In this document: piece after piece, positions 43,317 through 50,990 of the stretch
Layout of the letters: every line of letters starts with the position of its first letter
Numbering within the stretch: the first letter of the stretch is position 1
Source: Streptomyces sp. Z26
GTDB taxonomy: Bacteria; Actinomycetota; Actinomycetes; Streptomycetales; Streptomycetaceae
Length of the DNA: 64,000 bases
Direction of reading: 5' to 3'
NCBI RefSeq assembly: GCF_003665095.1
Contig: NZ_RCHV01000002.1
Span: 939,501 to 1,003,500, forward strand
Notes under the pieces: model-generated
What the model was told of the DNA's origin: nothing
The model's input: only the letters and a program-made list of their open reading frames with translations
The model's database searches: none
Program-made: the position numbers and the translations under genes

Positions 43317-45340
43317 CGGTCCGCGCACTCCCGGTCCGAGCACTCCCGGTCCGCGCACTCCCGGTGCGGGACGCAGAGTGCTGCCGCGACGCGTAGCGGC
43401 CAGGGCCCCAGCAGGTCGTCCGGAGTGGGCCCGGCGTACCCCAGCAGCGCGAGTCGGCGCACCACTGCCGGGGCGAGGACAGCGGTGCCGCCCTGCCGCG
43501 CGTACGGAAGGTCCAGGTCGACGGGGGTGTCGCCCAGAGCGACGGACAGGGCCTTCGTCAGCGCCCGGTCGGCCGCCCCCCGGTCGGAACCGCGGCGGTC
43601 GACAGCGACCGCGCGGGGCTCGGCGGCGGGCGGCGGGGGCCCGGGGTCCGGCAGCTCGTCCTGCCAGACGAACTCGTGCGGGCAGACGAGGTCCACGTCC
43701 TCCCGGAGCGCGGACAGGACGCGGTTCCGCACCTCCGTCTGCAGGCTCGGCCTGCCGACGAGCCGGGCGACGAGGACCCGTTCGCCCGCCGCGCGGTCCA
43801 CGACGCCGACCGAGGCGGCCTCGACGCCCTCGACCGTGCGGATCAGCCGCGTCAGTTCGGCCGTGTTCACCCAGCTGGGACCGACGCGGGCCCAGCCCTC
43901 CCCGTACCGGGCGGTCGGGAGCCCGAACCGCTCGGCCGCCTCCGAGACCGTCACCCGCGCGAGGTCCGGCTGGTCCGCCCAAGCGACGAGGAACTCCTCC
44001 ATTCCGGCCAGCAGGCTCCCGATCCGGCGCTGCTCGATCACCGTACGGTGGGCGATGAGGTCCAGAACCGCCTCCCCGTCGCTCGGGTAGCTCCTCAAAC
44101 TGAGGTCCGTGTACTCGTCGCGCCACAGGCACTCGCGCTCTTCCACCCGGGTGGGGCGGGCGGGCGTGCCGGGGCCCTCCAGGACCTTCTCGAACCGGCT
44201 GCTGAAGTTCACGAGCGTGCCGAGCCGGATCGCGTGGCCCCGCCGCGCCTCGACGCGGGCTTTCAGGTCCCGGAACCGCAGGTACGGGTACCGCGCGTGC
44301 CTGGCCCCCGCGAGTGTGCGGTTCTCGGTCTCGGCCACCAGTTCACCGATGGCGGTGTCCGGCGCGGGGTTCACGCAGACCAGCGCCTCCTGGAAGAAGC
44401 AGCCGACCGAACGCTCGAGGCCCCGGAAGCGGTTGGAGAAGTTGGTCTTGAAGACGGTTCTGGGGTTTCCGGACAGCACGGCGACGGCCACCGCGAACAG
44501 CGCGGAGACACGTACGGACACGCTCGGCCCCGCGTCCCCGTGCATCTTCCTCAGCGCCGACAGGAGCCGGGAGGAGTGGAGGGAGAACCGCAGGTAGTGG
44601 CTCCCGGCCTCGGCGTGCAGACCCTTGCCGGCCGTGGAGCGGAATCCCGGGAACTGCGCCGCGGGCGCGGCGGACAGGACGTCCTCGCAGTAGCGCAGGG
44701 CCCTGCCGCTCCGGGCGTCCCACGCCCCCGAGTCCTGCTCCCGCGCGACCTCGGCCGGCTGCGGGCTCTCCGTACCCCGCCCGGCGGTGCTCGCGGTGGC
44801 CCCGCCCGACGGGGGCAGCCCGAGGTACCCCTCCAGGTCCGCCCGCAGGACGGGGAGGCTCATCCCGTCCGCCGCCATGTGGTTCAGCAGCAGGACGAGC
44901 GTTCTCGCGCGCTGCCCCACCACCGTGTACCCCAGGCGCAGCGGAAGGTCCGCCGCCTGGTCCATGGGAGGGTCGAAGAGGGCGCGGAACACCGCCTCGA
45001 CGTCCTCCGGTTCGTCGCCGTCCCGGCGGAACGGGGCAGGGGTGTCGAACTCCGCAAGGATCGACTGGTACGGGACGCCGGAGCGGTCCGTCGGACAGAC
45101 GGTGCGCAACGCCTCGTGCCGGAGCATCAGTCGCCGCACCGCTCCGGGAATCGAACCTTCGGGGACGCCTCTCCCCGGGAGGCGGACGGTGAGGGGGATC
45201 TTCGCGCTGTCGACGACGGGGAACGGGAGGTGGTACTGGTACCAGTACGGCTCCTGGGACCACAGGAGAGGCGCCCGGGACTCCTCGGCGGAGGACGGCG
45301 TGTGCGGGTCCCCGCACACCGGGGCGTGCCGCTGCGTCAT
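43313..45340 (-). CDS. Condensation-domain protein with remnant adenylation-C and carrier-like regions
   Basis: A 675-residue NRPS-like protein. Residues about 25-450 form a condensation domain: SQEPYWYQYHLPF resembles motif C1, and the active-site motif is NHMAADG, so the first His of HHxxxDG is Asn while the catalytic His154 and Asp158 remain. Residues about 480-570 look like an AMP-binding C-terminal subdomain (VNTAELTRLIRTVEGVEAASVGVVD). A region near 600-650 (DLDLPYARQGGTAVLA) resembles a carrier domain in which GGDS is GGTA, removing the phosphopantetheine Ser. The tail has three 5-residue repeats (RECxD). ATG at 45340 with AAGGAG. Confidence 0.8.
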   Translation of the reverse strand: MTQRHAPVCGDPHTPSSAEESRAPLLWSQEPYWYQYHLPFPVVDSAKIPLTVRLPGRGVPEGSIPGAVRRLMLRHEALRTVCPTDRSGVPYQSILAEFDTPAPFRRDGDEPEDVEAVFRALFDPPMDQAADLPLRLGYTVVGQRARTLVLLLNHMAADGMSLPVLRADLEGYLGLPPSGGATASTAGRGTESPQPAEVAREQDSGAWDARSGRALRYCEDVLSAAPAAQFPGFRSTAGKGLHAEAGSHYLRFSLHSSRLLSALRKMHGDAGPSVSVRVSALFAVAVAVLSGNPRTVFKTNFSNRFRGLERSVGCFFQEALVCVNPAPDTAIGELVAETENRTLAGARHARYPYLRFRDLKARVEARRGHAIRLGTLVNFSSRFEKVLEGPGTPARPTRVEERECLWRDEYTDLSLRSYPSDGEAVLDLIAHRTVIEQRRIGSLLAGMEEFLVAWADQPDLARVTVSEAAERFGLPTARYGEGWARVGPSWVNTAELTRLIRTVEGVEAASVGVVDRAAGERVLVARLVGRPSLQTEVRNRVLSALREDVDLVCPHEFVWQDELPDPGPPPPAAEPRAVAVDRRGSDRGAADRALTKALSVALGDTPVDLDLPYARQGGTAVLAPAVVRRLALLGYAGPTPDDLLGPWPLRVAAALCVPHRECADRECSDRECADR
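43318..43362 (-). repeat. Three tandem 15-bp repeats at the 3' end of the condensation gene
   Basis: Units GGTCCG(C/A)GCACTCCC at 43318-43332, 43333-43347 and 43348-43362, differing at one base. They keep the frame and encode the repeated Arg-Glu-Cys-x-Asp tail immediately before the overlapping start of the ABC gene. Confidence 0.85.
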
Positions 45341-45437
45341 GGTGCTCCTTCCAGCAGGAGGGGTGGCCGCGGGGAACCGCGCCGTTCGCCGGGCGCGCTC
45401 CCGCTTCCGCGGCCGTACGCGTCCGCCCCGGGCGGGT

Positions 45438-46640
45438 TCACAGCAGCGTCACGCCGCGGTCGACGAGACACAGCGCGCCGTTGGCGGTCCACAGCCGGTC
45501 GTTGGAGTGGTTCAGCGCGGCCGAGCGCAGATCCCGCAGCGTCCGCTCCAGCGGTACGGGCGAGTCCGCGCCGTACCCGACCGTCAGACCGGCGAGCTGC
45601 ACCATGCGGTCGACCGCCTGGTAGGTCAGCTCGGAGGCCGCCACCTTCAGGGAGTTGAGGTGGATCTGCACGTCGGCGGCGTCCGGCCGGGACCCGTCGG
45701 CGCGCACCCGCTCCACCTCCCGGAGCACCCCGCCGAGGTAGCCGCTGACCAGTTCCAGGTCGAGCCTGGTCCGGCCGAGGCGCTCGCGCACCAGCGGGGA
45801 GGAGAGGCGGTCGCGCTGCTCCCTGCTGAGCCAGCGCACCAGGGCGGAGAACGAGGAGCGGGCGGCGCCGAGCCAGCAGGCGCTCCAGAGCAGGTGTCCC
45901 ACCGGGGCCATGCTGTCCAGGGCGACCTCACGGAAGCCGCCGGACGGACCGACGACCTGGTCCGTGGGCACCGTACCGGAGAGGGTGAGCGCCCCGCTGG
46001 CCGTACCGCGCATGCCGAGGGTGTTCCAGCCCCCGGTCGTCTCGACCGTGAGCGCGGCGCGGTCCGCGTAGACCAGGCTGACCGCGTGCTCCTCCGCGTC
46101 GGCCGCCTCGCGCATGGTGACCAGGAACCCGTCGGCGTACTCCCCTCCGGTGACCACCGGGGCCTCGCGCCGCAGCAGCAGCTCCTCCCCGGACCCGCGC
46201 TCCAGGGCGTCGGCCGCGGAGAACAGGTGGCCCCCGGTGGCCTTGCCCGTGGTGACGGACGCCAGGTACACCTCCCCGGCGGCCACCCGGGGCAGCAGGT
46301 CCGCGGCCAGCCGTGGGCCGGCGTGCCGGACCAGGACGTCGACCTGTTGGCAGTGCATCGCCCAGATCATCGCCGTGGACAGGCAGCCCCCGGCGAGGCG
46401 CTGGGCCGTCCCGACCAGGTCGGCCAGTCCACGTCCCGGCCCTCCGTGGCGGCGGGGCACCGGGAGGCCGAGGCAGCCCGCGCCGCGCAGGGCGGCGAGG
46501 TTCTCCACGGGGAAGCGCGCGGCGCGGTCGACGTCCGCGGCGTTGGCGGCCAGCAGGGCGACGAGCGCGTCCGGACCGTCCTGCGCGCCGCCGTCACGGG
46601 CGGCTCGGGCGGGGGCGGGGCGGGGGCGGGAGTCAGACAC
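45438..46640 (-). CDS. Acyl-CoA dehydrogenase-fold flavoenzyme
   Basis: A 400-residue member of the acyl-CoA dehydrogenase family with the helical N-terminal domain (CLGLPVPRRHGGPGRGLADLVG), central beta domain (YLASVTTGKATGGH, TGGWNTLGMRGTASGALTLSG) and C-terminal helical bundle (LDLELVSGYLGGV, VQLAGLTVGYG). In natural-product clusters with an adenylation enzyme and free carrier protein, such enzymes oxidise a carrier-bound aminoacyl group (for example prolyl to pyrrolyl), but the substrate here is unknown. GTG start overlaps the upstream decarboxylase gene by eight bases, with GGAGGAAG upstream. A 97-base gap separates it from the condensation gene. Confidence 0.82.
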   Translation of the reverse strand: MSDSRPRPAPARAARDGGAQDGPDALVALLAANAADVDRAARFPVENLAALRGAGCLGLPVPRRHGGPGRGLADLVGTAQRLAGGCLSTAMIWAMHCQQVDVLVRHAGPRLAADLLPRVAAGEVYLASVTTGKATGGHLFSAADALERGSGEELLLRREAPVVTGGEYADGFLVTMREAADAEEHAVSLVYADRAALTVETTGGWNTLGMRGTASGALTLSGTVPTDQVVGPSGGFREVALDSMAPVGHLLWSACWLGAARSSFSALVRWLSREQRDRLSSPLVRERLGRTRLDLELVSGYLGGVLREVERVRADGSRPDAADVQIHLNSLKVAASELTYQAVDRMVQLAGLTVGYGADSPVPLERTLRDLRSAALNHSNDRLWTANGALCLVDRGVTLL

Positions 46641-47895
46641 GTGGAGCCACTTCCTCCGAGTTCACGACCAGACGGCGGGCACCGCGGACACGGGGGCCGT
46701 CGACGACGACCTCGACCGGCCCGGGATGGCTGAGGAACCCGAGCAGGCTGGCGGTCGGGCCGTAGGCGCCGGTGTTGGGCACGGCCAGCAACTGGCCCGG
46801 TCGCGGACCGACCAGACGCGTCGAGGCGCTGAGCACGTCGAGCGGGGTGCAGAGCGGGCCGGCCAGCGTCACCTCCGTCTCCTCGCCGTCGCCGCTCCCG
46901 CCGACGGTGAGGGGCCGGGCGCCGGGCGACATCAGACGGCCGAGACCGGTCATCCCGCCGAGCACGTGCACCCCGGCGTCCAGGACCACGAAGGTCCGGC
47001 CGCCCGACGACTTGACATCGAGGACCCTGGTGAGCAGCGTGCCGGCGGCGGCCGTCAGGTAGCGGCCCGACTCGAAGAGGATGCGCGGCCTGCCCCGGCG
47101 CCAGCCCGGGAACGTCGCGTCCAGCCCGCTCGCGAGGCCCGCGGCGAGGTCCGGATGGCGGACCAGCGCGCCCGGCCGGGCCATGGGCGCGGGAAAGCCA
47201 CCGCCGAGGGCGAGCAGGCGCGGCGTGAAGTCCGCCATGTCGCAGACGAGACGGACGGCGGCGACGGCGTTGTGGAACTCCTGGAGCAGTGCGGCGGGGT
47301 CCTCGACGTTGGTGGCGCTGAAGGTGTGCGTGCCCACGGGGCGGGCTCGGCCGCGGGCCCGCAGGAGTGCGGCGACCGCCTCCGTGTCGGCCAGCTCGGT
47401 GCCGAACGCGGTGGGCCGCCCGGTCATGCGCAGGGCGCCGCGGGCGCTGCCGCGGGGGAGGTTGAGCCGCACGAGGTACTCGGCGTCGGTACCCGTACGT
47501 TCGCAGGCGTCGGCCAGCCGGTCCCGGTCGACCAGCGACTCCACCGAGAAGCGGCGCACCCCGGCGGTCAGGGCCTCGACGAGTTGCCGGAGGTTCTTGC
47601 CCGGCCCGGTGTACACGACCTCCTCCGGCGGGCAACCGGCGGCGAGGGCGGCGGCGAGCTCGCCGGACGAACTGACCTCCGCGCCGTCGACGTCGGCGAG
47701 GAGTCGGCCGACGACGTCCGGGTGCGGGTTCGCCTTCAGCGAGTACACGAGTCCGCTGGGGGTGGGGAGGTCCGCGGTGAGAGCCACGGCCGCGGAACCG
47801 ACCGCTGCGAGGTCGTAGACGTACGCGGGGGTGCCGTACTCCCGGGCGATCCGGCTGAGCAGTTCGGGTGCCCCGGCGAGACCGGGCCGGCTCAT
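46633..47895 (-). CDS. Type III PLP-dependent (LysA/ODC-like) decarboxylase
   Basis: A 420-residue alanine-racemase-fold decarboxylase. The PLP lysine lies in GLVYSLKANPHPDVV. Further motifs are HTFSATNVEDP, ALGGGFPAPM, RILFESGRYLTAAAG, and LAGPLCTPLDVL with the catalytic Cys that completes the site across the dimer. The family includes diaminopimelate and ornithine decarboxylases and BtrK, which decarboxylates a glutamyl group on a carrier protein. With an adenylation enzyme overlapping upstream (ATGA) and a free carrier in the cluster, a BtrK-like reaction on a tethered amino acid is plausible but unproven. Start ATG at 47895. Confidence 0.88.
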   Translation of the reverse strand: MSRPGLAGAPELLSRIAREYGTPAYVYDLAAVGSAAVALTADLPTPSGLVYSLKANPHPDVVGRLLADVDGAEVSSSGELAAALAAGCPPEEVVYTGPGKNLRQLVEALTAGVRRFSVESLVDRDRLADACERTGTDAEYLVRLNLPRGSARGALRMTGRPTAFGTELADTEAVAALLRARGRARPVGTHTFSATNVEDPAALLQEFHNAVAAVRLVCDMADFTPRLLALGGGFPAPMARPGALVRHPDLAAGLASGLDATFPGWRRGRPRILFESGRYLTAAAGTLLTRVLDVKSSGGRTFVVLDAGVHVLGGMTGLGRLMSPGARPLTVGGSGDGEETEVTLAGPLCTPLDVLSASTRLVGPRPGQLLAVPNTGAYGPTASLLGFLSHPGPVEVVVDGPRVRGARRLVVNSEEVAPRV

Positions 47896-49424
47896 CGTGG
47901 CCGCCCCGCCGTGCGCGGCGCCGTACGCAGTGCCGCGCGGTCCACCTTGCCGTGAGCCGTACGGGGCAGCTCCGCCAGCACGACGCAGCGGTCCGGCGCC
48001 CGCGCGGCACCGATGCGCTCCACCAGCGCGCGCAGCACCTCGGGGGCGGTGAGATCGGTGGCCACCCAGACGGTCAGCACGCCGTCGGCAGCGGGCGGCG
48101 CCGCAGCGGCCGACCGCACCCCCGGAACGTCCAGCAGGGCCGTCTCCAGCTCCAGGGTGCTCATCCGCCAGCCGCGGTGCTTGAAGAGGTCGTCGTTCCT
48201 GCCGAGGAAGTAGAGCCGCCCGTCCGCGTCGAGACGACCGGTGTCGCCCGTCCAGACGGCCGTGCCGTCGCCGTCCGGGGCCGGGGCGAAGCGGCGCGCG
48301 GTCTCCTCGGGGGCGTTGTGGTAGCCGGCCATCACGTGCGGACCGGCCGACACGATCTGACCGGCGGTGCCCGGCGGTCGTGGACGACCGCGTTCGTCCA
48401 CGACGAACAGCCGGGTGCCCGGCAGAGCCCGGCCGACCGTACCCGGGTACGCCAGGTCCTCGTCGGGGTCGGCCGCGGTGACGCGCTTGCACTCGGTCAT
48501 CCCGTACATGCACACCAGGGCGCTGCCGGGGAACGCGGCGCGGACCCGCGCGGCGTCCGCGCCGACGAGGGCGGCGCCGGTGTTGGTCAGCAGCCGGACC
48601 CGGGTGGGACGCGGGTCGCGCTCCGCGAGCCGCGCGAGCACGGCGCCGAGAGCGGGCACCAGGGGGAGCACGGTGACGCCGGCCTCCCGCAGCCGGGCCG
48701 TCTCGCCGGCCGACAACTCCCCCGGCGGCACGACCAGTTCGGCGCCGGCCAGCGCGCAGAGGAACAACTGGTAGAGCCCGTAGTCGAAGGAGAGCGGCAG
48801 CCGGTTCCAGACGACGTCCTCCGGCCGGTAGGCGAGGCGTTCGGCGATGGCGCGGGCGGCGAAGACCACGGCCCGGTGCGGGCAGACGATGCCCTTGGGG
48901 CGTCCGGTGGACCCCGAGGTGTAGAGCAGCAGCGCCTCGCCGGACGGTGCCGCCGCGGACCGGGTGTCCGGTACGGCGGCGGGGCGGGGTCCGTCGCGCA
49001 GCAGCGCGGGGGCACGGACGACGGTGGCGCCGCCGACGGGCGGGGCTGGCGCGTCGTCGTCGGCCACGACCAACACCGGCTGCGCGTCGTCCAGCAGGTG
49101 GGACAGCTCGAACCGGCTGCTCTCCGGACGCGCCGGGATGAGGGAGCAGCCGGCTCGCAGCACGCCGAAGAGCAGTGCGGCGAACTCCCGTCCGGGCCGC
49201 AGTACCGAGAGCACCCTGCCGCCGGGCTCGACGCCGTGCTCGGCGAGGTTCCGCGCGACCCTCCGGCTGGCCGCGGAGAGACGGCTCCAGGTCCAGGAGC
49301 CGGCGGCGTCCCGTACGGCGGGGCGTCCGCCGTACAACCGGGCGGCCCGGTCGAGGACGGCCACCAGATCGGCGGCCCCGGTCGGGGCCACAGCGGGGGT
49401 GCCGGGCCCGCGGTCCGCGGTCAC
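47892..49424 (-). CDS. Stand-alone adenylation enzyme (acyl/aminoacyl-AMP ligase)
   Basis: A 510-residue ANL-superfamily ligase. It has the ATP loop LLLYTSGSTGRPKGI, LPLSFDYGLYQLFL (region A4), MYGMTECKRV (A5), TGDTGRLDADGRLYFLGRNDDLFKHRGWRM (A7-A8) and the catalytic Lys in TAHGKVDRAAL (A10). The FDYGLYQ and TECKRV forms occur in free-standing ligases that load carrier proteins, including prolyl-AMP ligases, but I cannot assign the substrate. First gene of the minus-strand biosynthetic operon, divergent from the carrier protein it probably loads. GTG at 49424; the leader is G-rich but not a perfect site. Confidence 0.87.
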   Translation of the reverse strand: MTADRGPGTPAVAPTGAADLVAVLDRAARLYGGRPAVRDAAGSWTWSRLSAASRRVARNLAEHGVEPGGRVLSVLRPGREFAALLFGVLRAGCSLIPARPESSRFELSHLLDDAQPVLVVADDDAPAPPVGGATVVRAPALLRDGPRPAAVPDTRSAAAPSGEALLLYTSGSTGRPKGIVCPHRAVVFAARAIAERLAYRPEDVVWNRLPLSFDYGLYQLFLCALAGAELVVPPGELSAGETARLREAGVTVLPLVPALGAVLARLAERDPRPTRVRLLTNTGAALVGADAARVRAAFPGSALVCMYGMTECKRVTAADPDEDLAYPGTVGRALPGTRLFVVDERGRPRPPGTAGQIVSAGPHVMAGYHNAPEETARRFAPAPDGDGTAVWTGDTGRLDADGRLYFLGRNDDLFKHRGWRMSTLELETALLDVPGVRSAAAAPPAADGVLTVWVATDLTAPEVLRALVERIGAARAPDRCVVLAELPRTAHGKVDRAALRTAPRTAGRPR

Positions 49425-49704
49425 CCGCCCTCACCGCCCGGCCGGGGCGGCGGATGGTGGGGACCGCCGAGCGCCGTCCCGCCGTGCCCGTCCGGCCGTA
49501 CCGCGCGGCCATCGGCCGGTGCGCGGGTCCGGCCGGTGGCTCGGGCGGCGGGCGGGTCCGCGGGGCCGTCGGCCCGTGCGGGTGCGGCGTGGTCCCGGGC
49601 GGAGTTCCGCACCTCTTTCGCACCTACGGGAATGAACCTGACCCCGTAATTCGGCACGGCGTCAAGTTTCTTCAACACCCTGGTTCTCTCCACCGCGCAC
49701 TCCG

Positions 49705-49732
49705 ATATTACAGCTGGACCCCTGACTGTCAC
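49705..49732 (-). promoter_or_regulatory. Promoter for the adenylation/decarboxylase/ABC operon
   Basis: On the minus strand GTGACA (49727-49732) and TAATAT (49705-49710) are 16 bases apart, a close match to the vegetative consensus, 280 bases before the adenylation gene start. Confidence 0.5.
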
Positions 49733-49753
49733 ACATCGGAATTCGGATGTGTG
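49730..49753. promoter_or_regulatory. Inverted repeat overlapping the -35 box of the operon promoter
   Basis: Perfect 8-base arms CACACATC/GATGTGTG (49730-49737 and 49746-49753) with an 8-base centre containing GAATTC. It overlaps the -35 element by three bases, a typical position for an activator or repressor site of the cluster regulators. Confidence 0.55.
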
Positions 49754-50344
49754 CGTGCACGAATTCCCGGCGGGAGCACCTCGCTCCGTCGCCCACAATC
49801 TAGGGCGGGCAGATATACGTCCGATCTTCGATCGATCAGCGCTCCGGCCCGGAGTGCGCGGAGCGCTCGGGGTCCCCACCACCCGCGGCGGTACGCCCCC
49901 GAACCCGCCGGCCGCCGGGCCGCGCGCACCGCGGCGAGGAGGAGGTGTGCCGGTGCACCGACTCCGGCCCGTACGCGCCCCGTTGCCCGACCGGTGGTCG
50001 CCCCTCATACGCCGGCCGGGCCGCGCCCGGCGTGGCGCGAAGCGCGCGCCCGCCGCCGCCGCGAGGGAGGAGCCTCCGGCCGCACGGCAGCGGCGGAGAG
50101 GGGAGCAGCCCCGCCAGCGGTGGAGCGACTCCCCCCCCGCACCGATTTCCGCCCCGACGGTCGCAGCGCGTACGGTGTCCGCCCGACCCGCCCCTCCGAG
50201 GATTCCGGTGCGCCACTCGTCCGGTCGGGCGCCACGGGAATGGCGCGCCCCTTTTCCGTGGTCTCCCCGTACGACTCGGCACCGGAACGACAGAATGTAT
50301 TCTGCGACGGTCCGATGCGTCACCGGAATGCGAAAGGCACCCCC

Positions 50345-50596
50345 ATGGACAGGCGTGAGATCGCCGATATCGTGCGCGCACGGATCGGTGAACTTCTCGA
50401 CCACCCCCGCACCATCGAGGAGGGGGACATCCTCTCCCACCACGGCCTCAACTCGCTGCTCGGCGTGGAGCTGACGCTCCGCGTCGAGGAGGAGTTCGAC
50501 ATCGCCTTCGAGGATGACGAACTCAACGTCGAGAACTTCGAGACGCTGCGGAACATCACCGACCTGGTGGCCGGGAAGGTGGCCGTCCGTGGCTGA
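50345..50596 (+). CDS. Stand-alone carrier protein (ACP/PCP)
   Basis: An 83-residue four-helix carrier protein. The phosphopantetheine attachment site is Ser37 in SHHGLNSLLGVEL, where the usual Asp before Ser is Asn (GLNSL), a variant found in some free carrier proteins. Helix 1 and helix 3 (FEDDELNVENFETLRNITDLV) fit the fold. ATG at 50345 with GAAAGG seven bases upstream. It faces away from the adenylation gene and overlaps the pyrophosphatase-like gene by eight bases, so it is most likely the substrate carrier for the adenylation, decarboxylase and flavoenzyme steps. Confidence 0.9.
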   Translation: MDRREIADIVRARIGELLDHPRTIEEGDILSHHGLNSLLGVELTLRVEEEFDIAFEDDELNVENFETLRNITDLVAGKVAVRG

Positions 50597-50960
50597 GCAG
50601 GAGCGTGGGGAGATCGGCGGGGCGGACTTCTTCGCCCGCCTCGACGGGCTGGTCGCCTCGGCGGAGCTCGTCATCGACCGGCCGAGGGACTCGCGCCATC
50701 CGCGGGTCCCCGAGGCCGTCTACCCGGTCGACTACGGGTATCTCGACGGGACCACCGGCGGCGACGGCGACGGGGTCGACGTCTTCGCGGGCGACGCGTC
50801 GGAAGCGGGCGTGGTCGGCGTGTTCCTGACCGCCGACCCCGTCAAGCGCGATGTGGAGGTGAAGATCCTGCTGAACTGCTCAGCCCAGGAGGTCGAGCAG
50901 GTGCACCGGTTGCTCAACGGCGTGCTCGAGATCGGCGGCCTGCTGGTGCCCCGCCGGTAG
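50589..50960 (+). CDS. Short inorganic-pyrophosphatase-like protein
   Basis: A 123-residue protein built around the family I pyrophosphatase signature: PEAVYPVDYGYLDGTTGGDG (residues 41-60) followed by DGVDVFAGD, giving the Asp triad for Mg2+ (Asp59, Asp61, Asp64). Known family I enzymes are about 160-180 residues, so N- and C-terminal parts are reduced, and activity is uncertain. GTG at 50589 overlaps the carrier-protein stop, showing co-translation. A pyrophosphatase could pull the PPi-forming adenylation reaction, or act on a pyrophosphorylated intermediate. Confidence 0.75.
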   Translation: MAEQERGEIGGADFFARLDGLVASAELVIDRPRDSRHPRVPEAVYPVDYGYLDGTTGGDGDGVDVFAGDASEAGVVGVFLTADPVKRDVEVKILLNCSAQEVEQVHRLLNGVLEIGGLLVPRR

Positions 50961-50990
50961 GGCCGGGTGACCGCGGCCCCGGGCTCCGCC

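Larger units (their letters stand above)
49425..50344. other. 920-bp divergent regulatory region of the cluster, no gene seen
   Basis: No credible gene between the divergent adenylation and carrier-protein genes. The 49600-49830 part is relatively A+T-rich and carries a good minus-strand promoter and an inverted repeat (listed separately). Two GAATTC palindromes at 49739-49744 and 49760-49765 flank the right arm of that repeat. From about 49850 to 50150 the DNA is G+C-rich and encodes only Arg/Pro-rich frames. Confidence 0.65.

Noticed and set aside
49836..50381. 181-aa minus-strand ORF in the cluster's divergent promoter gap
   Set aside because: No ribosome site, low-complexity composition, overlaps the carrier-protein start.
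49953..50474. ORF starting at GTG 49953 behind a strong GAGGAGGAGGT site
   Set aside because: The translation is Arg/Pro/Ala-rich with no fold and overlaps the true carrier-protein gene in another frame.
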